Shown: piece by piece, positions 10,377 through 21,171 of the stretch | How positions within the stretch are numbered: position 1 is the stretch's first letter | How the letters are laid out: every line of letters begins with the position of its first letter | NCBI GenBank assembly: GCA_037951165.1 | Contig: JBBDHG010000160.1 | Coordinates: 124,001 to 188,000 of the forward strand | Direction: 5' to 3' | Length of the DNA: 64,000 nucleotides | From: Lophius americanus | Lineage: Eukaryota > Chordata > Actinopteri > Lophiiformes > Lophiidae | Notes under the pieces: generated by a model | The model's database searches: none | Told to the model about the DNA's origin: nothing | The model's input: only the letters and a program-made list of their open reading frames with translations | Program-made: the position numbers and the translations under genes

Positions 10377-12946
10377 GTGCATTCCTTTCCTCTAGAACTT
10401 CTGTTTTTCAGTCTTTCTCAGAGTGTAAACATTCACACCAAAGAGGAAATGAACACATTCCTCCATCGGCTGCAACAACGCCGTTACCTACAGCGGGACT
10501 CTGAGGGCGGGACACCGATCCGTACATTCCTACCGTAGAGGTCTGATGATGGCGGTTTTAACACGCTGTCCTGATAAATAAACATATCGGAGGAAGCAGC
10601 AGAGACATTTATCATTAATGTCGACGCATCGACGAAACGATAGATGAGTTTATTAATGAGGAAGAGATGTTATCTTCATCAGAGAGATCCAAAGGTCACC
10701 ATAAACGATGTTTCACGGAAGGTTACTTCTGGAGTTCCACAAGGCCCAGTGCTTGGCCATAAATAATGTAAAAACAAAACTGTCTGAAACTATTGCGATA
10801 TTATTTAAAACTAAACATGTCTTCAATCAGAAGTCTTTATTAATATTGTACCGTTTGTTCATACTGCTATTTTTTTATTATGGTTGGAAATATTACAAAA
10901 CTGACACTGACCAAATCATCAGTCTGAAAAAAAAAAAAACATATGAATTTAAGAGTTTAATAAACGTGCTTGATTTTTCTTTTTATGGTAAATTTAGTTT
11001 GTCCAAAATAGTAAATTAATAAATTCCACAAAGAAATTTAAATTTTCAAGGAAATATTTTTTTCCTTGGTTAAGGGAAAATGATCAGAAATATATAATGT
11101 TTGCTAATTTCATTGTATGATTTTATCTTGATAGGTTATAATTTTTATTTATGGTATTTCTTCTTGCAGCCTGGGATAATTTTAAGGCATTTAGTGTTTC
11201 AGGTGAGCATCTGATGAGGCTGGCATGTTTGGTAGTGGCTTTGATGTCTTCCATCAACATACATCTCATTGCAAACTCATTTGATCTCATTGTCACACTA
11301 AAGCTGTTTTTCTAATGACTTTGATGTCCAACCACTTTTAATCAGAGTGTTGGCCACTTAAAAACTGTCTGCCATTAGCTTTAATATCCCAACGTCCCTT
11401 TGAGCTCAGTTCCACTCTAAAACCGCCTACCAATGGCTTTGATGTCCAACCCCTTCGAACACAGTGCTGGCCATCTTTAAACAGTAAGTTCTGGATGGAT
11501 ACAAGCACTGAGGGGAGTCCAGGACCACGGTGCACGCCCCTTCTTCTCATCTTAGGACATCTCTGGAGGAACTGATCCGAGTAAATAGCAGAAGTAATTT
11601 GTTTATATGAAACATAAACGGAAACACTTTAATCTAAAGCTGATGGATAAATGCACCGAGGTAGGATTTTAAATGTTTCCTGTTTCAACAGATAGAAACC
11701 ATGACATCTTCATTAATCGGATCTCTGCTGCTATCTAGTGGCCAAAGCTGGAATTACAGGACGTATGAAAAAACGCTGACTCATCTCTACTGAGACCAAA
11801 CTCTTATTATATGTTTTTTATACTTATTATTAATTGTTATGCATTTATGTTAAGTAGAATAATCTTACTCTTGATATCAAAAGTCAAGCCTAATTAAAAT
11901 CTTGAACACTAAAGGCTTCTTCAAAATATGTTAGAATAAATATTTGACTAGGCCGTATTTCAAAAACAGAATAATATATTTATGACGGTAAAGTTGCCGT
12001 TTGGATATGGACTGATAAAACAGATAATCTTAACTTATATTTTCTGTACAGAGATCGTAATGTTCAGAGAATGGAATAATAAAGACATTTTGTATGAAAA
12101 AAAATATAACACGATTTTTCATGTAAAAAAAACAGTAACTCTAAAATCACAATTATATTAAAGTAGTAATCCACTTTCTGACATTGAGAATTATTTTGCT
12201 AAAAATTCTTATAGAATAACCGACTTCTTGCATAAAATGATAATTTATGACATCCAGCTTTTAAAATGTCTTAAGTGACTTCTTAACTTTAAAATAATGA
12301 TTATTAAATACAGAGAATAAACTTTTAGGAAATTAAATTCTATTATATAATAACAACAAATTACTTCAATCTCACGATTTCTTTAAGGATTACTAATTTA
12401 CTTATGTAAGTTATCCTCAAATCATAGTTTTTAAGTCTTTTGGTATCAGATGCAGATAAAAATGAAGTTGAGAAATAATGAATATATTTTAATTCTTTAT
12501 GAGAAATAAGCATTCAAATTATTTTTTTTAATTTTTGAAATGGTTTTAAATAATGTTGGAGACCGTATTTAATCTATGGAATTTATGACTTTTATAAAAT
12601 GACCTCTAATTACCTTTTTATTCTTAGAAAACATCTATAACGGCTTCAGATATCAAACATTTACTCTCAATATTTAAACAGTAGCAACTTTTTCAGGACG
12701 AAAACTAAATTCTGATATTTTTTAACATAGTTCAATATTAAAACCTCATTATTTATACACAACAATTATAAAGAGTTTGAATGTCGTACAATCAAAATGA
12801 TAATAAATGTAAAATTCCTAATTATGCGTAGAAATAAAGTGTATTATGTAAAATAACGGTTAATACGTTAAAGAGCGGCCATGAATCAAACTCTGTGTCT
12901 GGAGGATTAAAAAAAACAGCCAGTCAGGGTCTTATGAAGAGATTAC

Positions 12947-12952
12947 TTTATT
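12947..12952 (-). terminator. Candidate polyadenylation signal of the ARID gene
   Basis: Minus-strand AATAAA, followed about 20 nt later by a T-rich stretch (the run of A at 12908-12917 on the plus strand, read as 'ggctgtttttttt'). This is the arrangement expected of a vertebrate poly(A) site, with cleavage near 12925-12935. If used by the ARID gene, the 3'UTR would be about 7 kb. Other AATAAA hexamers (for example near 13657 and 14149) could also serve. Confidence 0.45.
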
Positions 12953-15900
12953 ATAAATATACAGTGTTAAAATGGAATGGTACCTGACACTGCCAGCTGT
13001 TGACCACCAGTATAAACAGAAAAAATGGAACTGGAGTTTGTGCGTCGTGTCGTCCAATCACACAAACGTCAAGGTGAGAAACTAAATCCCCGTTAATGTC
13101 CATCGCCGCAGTTGGGCGGGACAGGAAGTGTCCGTTCTCTTCTACGTTCAAGAGTTTGTAGCGAAGAGAAGGCCTCCGTTTCTGATGCGTTTTTTGTTGA
13201 GCGACAAAAAAAAGAAAAAAAAGAAGAAGAAAAAGTTGAGCAGTTGGTGTAAAATGAGATCACAGTAAGATGTGACTGACATTCACTGGTGCCGAACATC
13301 CCGCTGTATGGAAAAAGGTGCCACATGCAGCATCTGCAACATTAAAAACGCTTTAAAGCTTCACAACATTCAGACTACATCGCCCACAATCCCTTCTGCT
13401 GCTGCATTTCAACATTTTTCTCTCGTCTGCATTTTCAGACGCTTCTATTTAAAGTCTCACAACCAGGAACAGACTTTTAACGGGCGACAAGAAACGCGTT
13501 ACGGATTCATTTATCATCAGACAGATTTTTGTTAAATTGTTTTTGGCTGCGATGTATAATATAATGTGCTTGTTCCAGCTTTTTTTTTTCTTTTTACAGA
13601 AAGTGAAACAGAGTAATTTTTCATTCCAAGCCTAAAAAATTGGAGAATTCTAAGCATTTATTTGGATTTCTTAGTAAATAATTGTTGGCCAATCAAAGTT
13701 ATGAACTCACTCAAATGAAATCAACACAATCTGAATCCAGTTAATAAAAATAAAAATAAACAAAAACAAGTATTTACTAATTTAAATTTTTTTTGGGACT
13801 CATGTTAAAAATGCATATTCTTGTTTCTTCAAGGAGAAATTCAGATTTCTTTGTAAATTGTGCATTTGTTTTTAATTGTGGTCTGTTGGCCAGACCAAAA
13901 ATTCATAATTAATTCACTTTTTACAGACTAAAAAAATAGAATGTTTGTTTGACAATCAACTCATCAAATACAGACACACAGAAAAAAAAAAAGGACACGA
14001 TTCCAAAAACCAGTGGAGTCACAGAAAATTAGTCAGCAATAAACCGTTTTTCCTTTGAATCGTTTTTACAGTTTCATTTTTCGAAATGTGAAAATGGATC
14101 GAATTTTTACCAGCTAGGTGAATTCTTTTTTTTTATCTGACATTTTTATCTATTTATTCACTTTTTACTGACTAAAATTTTACAATGTTTAAAATTTCAA
14201 CCAATTTATGAACAAAAAAAAAATGTTTTCTTGTTGGAGCAGCTGAACCCGTTCAAATATTTTGCTCAGATGTAAAAAAAAAACTTCATAAATGTGAAGA
14301 GTTGCAGCTTTTTGAATGAATGTTGAGTATTTTCCTTATTTTGGGTTATTTTTGACCAAACAAAAATAATTGGAAAATTACGACTATTCATTCAATTTCT
14401 TCTTCTTATTGTTGCATTTAGGTCTACTTGAAATAAATGTTTTTTACCATGTTTGTCCGAATAAACAAGAAAATAATCTGAATTAAGTCTTAAGGCGTCT
14501 CAAACCAAATTTCTATTACATATGGCAAAAATTGGGCAAAACATTTTTTTCAAGTAAATGCAAAAGAGAAGAAAATTTAAAACATTTGTAAAACGTAACT
14601 GTGAAATATTTCAGGCTTGTGTGACATAAAAAAAAAAGAAATCTCATGTGAAAATATGAATATAAAACTGTTTTATAACATTTACACCCCAGCAGGAAGT
14701 TGAAGCATAAAGTAAAATTAAGTTGCAAAGTGAGTTGTGAAAATTAAAATGTTAATCGTTTAACATTTAAAGATAAATGGTCTATTGTTATAACCATAAA
14801 AGTCCAAATTACAAGCTTTTTAATTACGTCACTTTCATGAATAACGCGATCGTTATTCCTGTGTGACGTTTGGAGAATCTCAACGCTGACACGATTCAAC
14901 ATCGCAAATTTTATCCACTGAAATGATGAAGTAATACAAGTTGGCGTTTTCCCGGCGTCTTTGCGCTGACTTCCTGTTGGATCACCCTGCGTGAAACATT
15001 CCCGTTACTTTTGGTATGAACCCAGCGTAACATGCTAACTTGAAAACCAGACATTTTTTTCTCATTGGGAAACTCATTTTTGTTTTGTGGGACAGAATTA
15101 TGCTTCCAAACAATGACCTCAAGTACAACCTTCTAATTATTAGAGAAAAAAGGAAATAAAAAAATTTGGCCCCCGACTCAACAACTCACACTTCAGTTTT
15201 AGGGACAATACGTTGCTGGCTGTGGGAAAACAGCGCCCTCTTCCTGTTGTGTGCGGTGAAGCTGGTCAAAATGTTCCGTCCAAAATCCAAAAATAAGATT
15301 TACAATCCAGTCTCCTTAGCCGTGATTGGTGTTTTAAAACGTCACATGTAGCACCTTTACTTTGATCCTCATGAACGCCGCCCACGTCACCGAGCGCTCC
15401 GACGGCCACTAGGTTGTCCCTGTTGTCAAGTCCCGTAGGTCCAGTTAGCTCCGACAAGAGACGAGGCGAGGGTCCGGCGGCCCCGCCCTCAATCAGCCCG
15501 CGGAAGGCTTAACACAATTTAAAGGTCACGTGACAACAGGAGCCGTCGTTGCAAGTCAATGGCGTGAAGGCGGATGAGAAATTTAAACTCTCCTTCGCTT
15601 CCAAAGACCAACTCGGACTTTCCTCTTCCAGGTATCAGGCACTTGATCGGAAGTTCTTCCCACGGGTGAGCAGTGCCGTTTGAGAGCGATGCTGAAGTAG
15701 TGTGCAAAACACCGGATAGGACAAATCTGTCTGAACATGCATAACAAAATGTAAACATTTAAAAAATAAAACATTTAAACTCATTAAGAGGAGAGGAAGA
15801 AAAAAAAAAAATGAAATGATACCTAAAAGAAAAACTTTTACAAACTAAAGCTTAAATAACCAAAGAAGAGAAAAACCACCTACTCAAAACGCGCACACGG

Positions 15901-16384
15901 GTTTAACATGCCGCTTAACTACAGGACAAGCCCCCCCCCCCCCCCCCTTTTTGAGTGACAGCAGCCGTCAGCGGCGTGAGGTCACCAACATGCAGGAGGA
16001 AAGGAAAAGGTAAAATGTTCAGGAGTCAGACAGGAGATCACGCCGGTCCAGTGGAGATGTGGTTTGACTGGGAGGCTCCCGGTCCCAGAGTCTGTAAACT
16101 TTTTACGAGGGACGACTGAAGGAAAACCTGTCTAAAGACGCGACCACGCTGCCGGGGTGAAAAGTCTGACGACATTTATGGTGTCGCACTCTGGGAAATG
16201 GTCGACTGTACCCCTATTAAAGGTGCAGTCTGTAAAATTAAGGATCTCCTTTTGACTAAATGCGCATTTTGTCCGGGGTGGCGTGCTGTTACCGACGCCG
16301 GGTCAACATAGGAAGGATAATGGGGTGACGGGCGACATCGCTGCTTCCTGGGGGCTTTGGGAGGGGAGGGACCTCACATCCCGC

Positions 16385-16560
16385 AATGACTGCCAATGCT
16401 ACTATTTGCTGACTACATCTGTCTTACGTTGATGCCGTCGCAGACGATGACATCATCATGACCCTTGAAGGCCACAGACGATTCTTTGATAATCAGGGGC
16501 GAGCAGAGGTGTGATGTAAGGTGCAATCTAGAGCTTCGCCACTAGATGGCACTGGAGAGA
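16385..16560 (+). repeat. Interspersed repeat, family B, copy 1
   Basis: Shares 'tgacccttgaaggccaca' and the preceding 'gacgatgacatcatcatga' with the stretch near 41344-41400 ('gacaatgacatcattttga'), followed in both by 'gattctt' and 'gaggtgtga'. Boundaries are approximate; family unnamed. Confidence 0.65.
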
Positions 16561-18599
16561 ATTGAGACCATTCTGACAGAACAGCAGCCCAAAACCAGAG
16601 ATTTTAAATAGCAGCTAGTTCAGTTTGTGTCAAACTCAAAGAAACTTAAACGACTGCTTCTGTTTAACACATGGCGCCATCTAGGAGCTCGTCAGCTTTG
16701 ATGTTGCTTAAAAATCTGCTGAATAGTCTACTGCCGCCTGCTGGTACGGGCTGGTACTTCCTCGCTCATGTCCGTTATTCATTCTAACTCTCCGAAACCT
16801 ACGATGCTCCACCCATTAATTCATTTTCTTCCGTTTATCTTGGTTCAGCTCCTGTCGGGACTTTTCACCCAGCCGGCGAGAACCGCCTACAAACTTGCCT
16901 TCAGTCGCCGCCGTAAAGACGTTTTCCCTCCGAGGCGTTACTGAGCACGCTCAGAACCACCTCCCCGTCACGATAAGAGGTTTATGAAGCAGAGTGAGAC
17001 ATAGACTATACATTTATCACACCTGTTGTTACCTATGAAATCTTACAGCATTGATGAAAATACCACTTTGTTTGATAGATATAAGAAGTATTTAACCGTC
17101 TTCTACTAATGTTCCCCTTCAGATGAAGGTGCAACTGCCTGAAATGTGACCTGAAACATGAGCGCGTCATGTGTTACGGAGGTTCGGATGTGGCGAGTTC
17201 TGTGCTTTGGTGAATCTTGCCAGCTAAGCTCTACGGATTATACGCATCTCTACTCATGCACTCTCTCACAAACGTCAGGAATAAACTTTCTTTTTCTTTT
17301 TAAAAAAAAGCTGCAACTAATCTCAGAACAAGTCATAATATCTCTTATCTGTTAATTTAATATTATCTTTTAAAAAAACAACAACAACAACCCTCTGTGG
17401 ACAATAAACGTGCTGGGGGGTAAAGTTTCCCCCCCCCGCAGCTGTTTTTCTGTTTTGTTTCTGAGATTTAATGACTCGCTGAGATGAAAATAAGTTTGCA
17501 GCTTTAGACAATGATAAACAAGCGACCTGGCGATAGCTACATAACTATAATGAAGAATAAACAGCACCAGTAACGATCGGTGTCGTAGTCGATTATTCCA
17601 CTACGGTAAAAATAACAAACAACAACAACAGAATAGTTATAAAATATAAATACGAAGCTAAGGGGGTACAGTAGGTGTGCAAATCTGAACCGAAGTCTGT
17701 GGCAGAGAAACGGATGAGGAAAAGAAAAAGGCGGCTACCAAAGAGATACCTTGATGTTTGAATTTCCAGCTGAAAAAAACAAAAACAAATATAGAAACAA
17801 AAAAAAAACAAAAAAAGAAAACCGTTGTTTTTTTTTAAAAATATGGAGTTTGACTTTTAGAGTCATGTGGAAAACGCGAACATGTTCTCTGACATGGATG
17901 GAATTCACCAGACAGGGACATACAATAAAAAAACAAAACAGATCTCACCTGAACGACAGTCCGCATTAATAAGAAAAGGAACATTCAAAGTGAGAGAAGT
18001 GTTCGCTTTGTTGCAAGAAGTTGTTGGAGTGGATCGATGCAACGCTCATGTCCCAACGCCAACACAAGAACCCTGTGTCACAACCCAGGGTTAACGTATC
18101 CGTGTCACTGGAGGGGGGGTTCTAAACTGGATAAGTCAAGCTGGGTTTTCTCAATGAAGCCACGAGAGCTTTCGCCTGGAGGAGTCTGTGGGTTAAAGGC
18201 TTAAAGAAGCACAAAGAAGGGGAATAATGCTTCTTATGTAATTTTCCCACCATTCACTCATTAAGAGACGTGACAGTTTTTGGCCTCTCTAGTATAAAAA
18301 ATTGAAACGGGGATTTTTCAGTTCAAGTACAGAACTTCAGTCTTTCCCTGGGTTCCTGGGTGATATCTGTTCACACAAAGTAGGAGGACAAGGCCTTTGA
18401 CAGGTTAAGGCTCAGAGATCCTCAATGAGCGATGAGGACGGTTTCCAGAGACTATATTGGTCAGTGGGCGGTGATTTTAAACGTTGTTGGTGCGTTTTGT
18501 GAACACAATCTCTCCTGCACACTAAAGGCTTCAGGAGATACTTAGCTTAGCATCAAAGCTTGAAAAATCTAGCCTGCCTATGTCCAAAATCCACCTACC

Positions 18600-18800
18600 C
18601 TCTCTACAAGTCACCGATGTTGATAATAACATTCTAACCACTGACTGGTGAAGCCGGAACATTGATTGTATCGTTACCATGGCAACTGTTTGGGGGTGGG
18701 ATATATTAGGGGCTAAGTTAACATTTTGTCCAGAAGTTGATGTTGAAAGCAGGAAAAGTGGAAAAGAGTGAGATATGGGAGACCAGATTGTGAAGTCTAG
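18600..18800 (+). mobile_element. Decayed 5' end of a Tc1/mariner-like transposon
   Basis: Starts with a degenerate terminal repeat ('taataacattctaaccactg'), then 'gggtgggatatattagg', 'gttaacattttgtcc', 'agttgatgttgaaagcagga' and a diverged start of the transposase frame. This is the typical 5' layout of a common fish Tc1-like family. The transposase region breaks off after about 60 bp and has stops, so the copy is dead. It lies inside the probable ARID 3'UTR. Confidence 0.65.
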
Positions 18801-19671
18801 AGGACCAGTTATGGACAACTGGTGTCTGTCCTCTTGTCTTTATGCTAAGCTAACTGGCTGATGGCTCATACTACGTACACACATGAGCGGCGTCCATCTT
18901 TGAATCCAACTCCTGACCGTCTTTGAGATCAGAACCGCTGTCGTGTCCGGATTCAGACTAGATTCACATGAAGCAACAAATCTCACCACAAACAGAAAGT
19001 ACAACTGGGACGCAACCAACCCCTACTCTCCAAAAAAAAAATGCATGCTGGGAAAGGTTGCGTCCTCGCCGAAACGGAGAGAGATGCAGGTGGAAATTCT
19101 TTAAAAACAAAAACCTGAGGTAGTCTGAGCGTTTGGAGCTACAAGTTCACGTATGAGTCATAATTAGCATCTAAAGCGTTTAAAAAAAACCTACACTGGA
19201 GCAGATTTAGGAAAAAAATGAAAAACCAAGGTATCTCTTTGGCTGAACGTGTTTGAAGCCGGCGATGACGCGGATCGCTGGCCGTTTAAGGCACATACGT
19301 GTAAGAACAGTTTATATAATTTCAGCTAACGAGCAGGACTATAGAAACGCTTCACTTAAACGAGCTATACTGTGAAGACCCAGGAGACACTTTATCAGAA
19401 AATAACTATCTCTCTACAGAAGTAGAGTACAATTTAAAAATCAAACTACCAAACTACGATACAGTCTAGATGCTAACCGATGCATAGCATCACCCATAGA
19501 TGTCTTATTGTCTTTTGTTTCCTTTGAAGTAATACAGATCTCATTCAATATTTAACCGTAACATTGAATATTGGAGTTATAGTGTTATGGAGGTTCTTGG
19601 TAGTGTTTGTTATAGAGTCTTACTCTAACTCTCTTTTTGTTTTGTTTGTTTGTTTAGACAGAAATCAACAG

Positions 19672-19714
19672 AGAGGAGGAGGAGGAGGAGGAGGAGGAGG
19701 AGGAGGAGGAGGAG
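19672..19714 (+). repeat. (AGG)n microsatellite
   Basis: About 14 AGG units. On the transcribed strand this is a CCT tract about 255 nt after the ARID gene stop codon. Confidence 0.96.
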
Positions 19715-19968
19715 CTGATTTGTGATTGTCAGGAGTCTCCGTGTTGTCATTCCTCCGCAGAGTTCAATCAGCGCTGCGATCGAAAAGCAGGAAATAAAAA
19801 TGAAACAACATGAGACAAAGGATGTTGCGAGTTCTGAAAGATGAAGATAAGAAACATTCCCAGCTCCACGTCAGGCTGGATCGGCATCAAAACCAGCGCC
19901 AATCCCCAGATTCCAAAAACAGTTTAACCTGAACGGATCGGACAGTTTGACTATCAACAGAGGGAATG

Positions 19969-21171
19969 CTAAAAACAGTGTGTGTCAGTGTTTGACGGGC
20001 CGGCTCTCTTTAGCTCAGCCGGGCCGGGACCAGACAGGAGGGTTGGATCTTTCTCCTCCTGTTCAGACCTGTCAGTTTCTGATCGTTTTATTTCAACCAT
20101 CTCCTCCTGTTTCACTTCTTTTGTTACCGCTACACCTCCGTCTCCTCTCTCAGTCTCGGTCCTCTGCGGTTCCACTTTAGATCCCGGAGGAACAAATTTT
20201 CCAAACCTGGTTCCGTTCAGATCCTCCTCGAATTTCACCTGGAAGGGTGGCAGCCCGAGCAGGAAGGCCCTGATCCGGCTGGGGGAGCTCAGGTCTGCAG
20301 GTTCCTCCTGGTTCTTCATCTCCGTGTTCTGTTCTCCTCCGCCGCTTCCTCCAGAGCTGGACCGGTCACTCTGGCCGGAGTCCTGGTTCTGCTCCGTGCC
20401 GTTTCTGGGTCTCTTGGAGGGCAGTTGATCCGCGTTTCCGTTGAGCGGGGCCGGGCTGGTTTCTGGTCCCTCTGAGCTGGGCCGTTTAGTCGTGAAGCGT
20501 TTGCTGAGGTTGAGAGGCAGCGCCTGCTCGGGGGGAGGGGTGATGGGGGAGCAAGGGGGCTTGGTGCTCAGGTCCTGGGACAGAGCCTCAGAGAGCCGGC
20601 GGGTGAAGGTCTGGAACTGAGACGAGCCCAGACGAGTCCTCATCAGCTGGCACACCTGAACGCTGCAGTCCAGGTTCAGAGGCAGGACCCTGAGAGGGGG
20701 CAGCGGGGGCCGGCTCCTGGCGTCCCGACTGACTCCTCGGGCTCCTTCGTCCAAATTGCACCCAGAGCAGCGGTTGTGTTGCTGGTGGACATGAGGCTGG
20801 GGCTGGTCCCCGCTGGGATGAGGCGTATCCGGGCTTCCACCTTTGGGTTGGAGGGTGTAGATGGTCGGATGGTGCTGGGTCGGGTCTTGGGGTGTGAGTG
20901 CCGGGCTCTCAAGGGTCCTCTGTAGGCTGATTCGGTTGCGGAACACATCCAAGGGACACACGCCTTTGATGGGGCTGAAGCCGCTCAGAGAACCCCCGAC
21001 AAAGTGGCGAGGCAGAGTTGAGAGGACGACGCCCGGAGCGGGAGTCATGGCCTCCCCGAGGTCCGGCTTCAGCTCCTTCGCTTTGGGCTGGAATGGGAGG
21101 ATGGGGGCAGACATGGGGGACAGGTCGGGGGTGAGGGGCATGTTGACAGCGAGGACAGCCGGCTGGATGGA
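19969..21171 (-). CDS. ARID gene last coding exon K: disordered C-terminal tail
   Basis: 400 codons and a TAG stop at 19969-19971, after a 'ccccccgcag' acceptor. The tail is rich in Pro, Ser and Thr. Visible short motifs: Pro-Leu-Asn-Leu-Asp (653-657), Pro-Leu-Asn-Leu-Ser (genomic 20503-20517), Pro-Ala-Asp-Leu-Ser (20287-20301), Lys-Arg-Pro-Arg, and two psi-Lys-x-Glu sites. A predicted helix at about 660-690 contains VCQLMRTRLGSSQFQTFTRR. Codon-scale conservation of frame over 1.2 kb supports it as real. Overlapping frames on the other strand are shadows. Confidence 0.93.
   Translation of the reverse strand, partial: SIQPAVLAVNMPLTPDLSPMSAPILPFQPKAKELKPDLGEAMTPAPGVVLSTLPRHFVGGSLSGFSPIKGVCPLDVFRNRISLQRTLESPALTPQDPTQHHPTIYTLQPKGGSPDTPHPSGDQPQPHVHQQHNRCSGCNLDEGARGVSRDARSRPPLPPLRVLPLNLDCSVQVCQLMRTRLGSSQFQTFTRRLSEALSQDLSTKPPCSPITPPPEQALPLNLSKRFTTKRPSSEGPETSPAPLNGNADQLPSKRPRNGTEQNQDSGQSDRSSSGGSGGGEQNTEMKNQEEPADLSSPSRIRAFLLGLPPFQVKFEEDLNGTRFGKFVPPGSKVEPQRTETERGDGGVAVTKEVKQEEMVEIKRSETDRSEQEEKDPTLLSGPGPAELKRAGPSNTDTHCF

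Larger units (their letters stand above)
5728..12926. other. Intergenic region between ARID gene 3' end and dbn1 5' end
   Basis: No exon with convincing family resemblance and splice sites was found on either strand. It holds GACA, CA and minisatellite repeats, family A repeat copies (about 6425-6550 and 8165-8425), and AT-rich stretches (10.7-12.9 kb). The longest open frame here, on the minus strand at 9739-10257, includes a tandem repeat (Ser-Pro-Ser-Phe) from a simple DNA repeat and matches no family I know. Confidence 0.5.
12927..19968 (-). other. Probable long 3'UTR and downstream flank of the ARID gene
   Basis: No coding exon was recognised between the ARID stop codon and the candidate poly(A) site. 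No AATAAA appears on the minus strand in the first 5 kb after the stop that I could find, which favours a long 3'UTR. The stretch contains an AGG tract just after the stop (19672-19714), a decayed Tc1-like fragment (18600-18800), a family B repeat (16385-16560), a long C run near 15931, and AT-rich sequence at 13.5-15 kb. Confidence 0.4.

Noticed and set aside
12970..13010. Minus-strand 'tggcagtgtc' resembling the seed of miR-34
   Set aside because: Only about 10 nt match; the rest of the mature sequence and a hairpin partner are absent.
18531..18818. 95-codon minus-strand open frame
   Set aside because: It is the antisense of the decayed Tc1-like transposon end.
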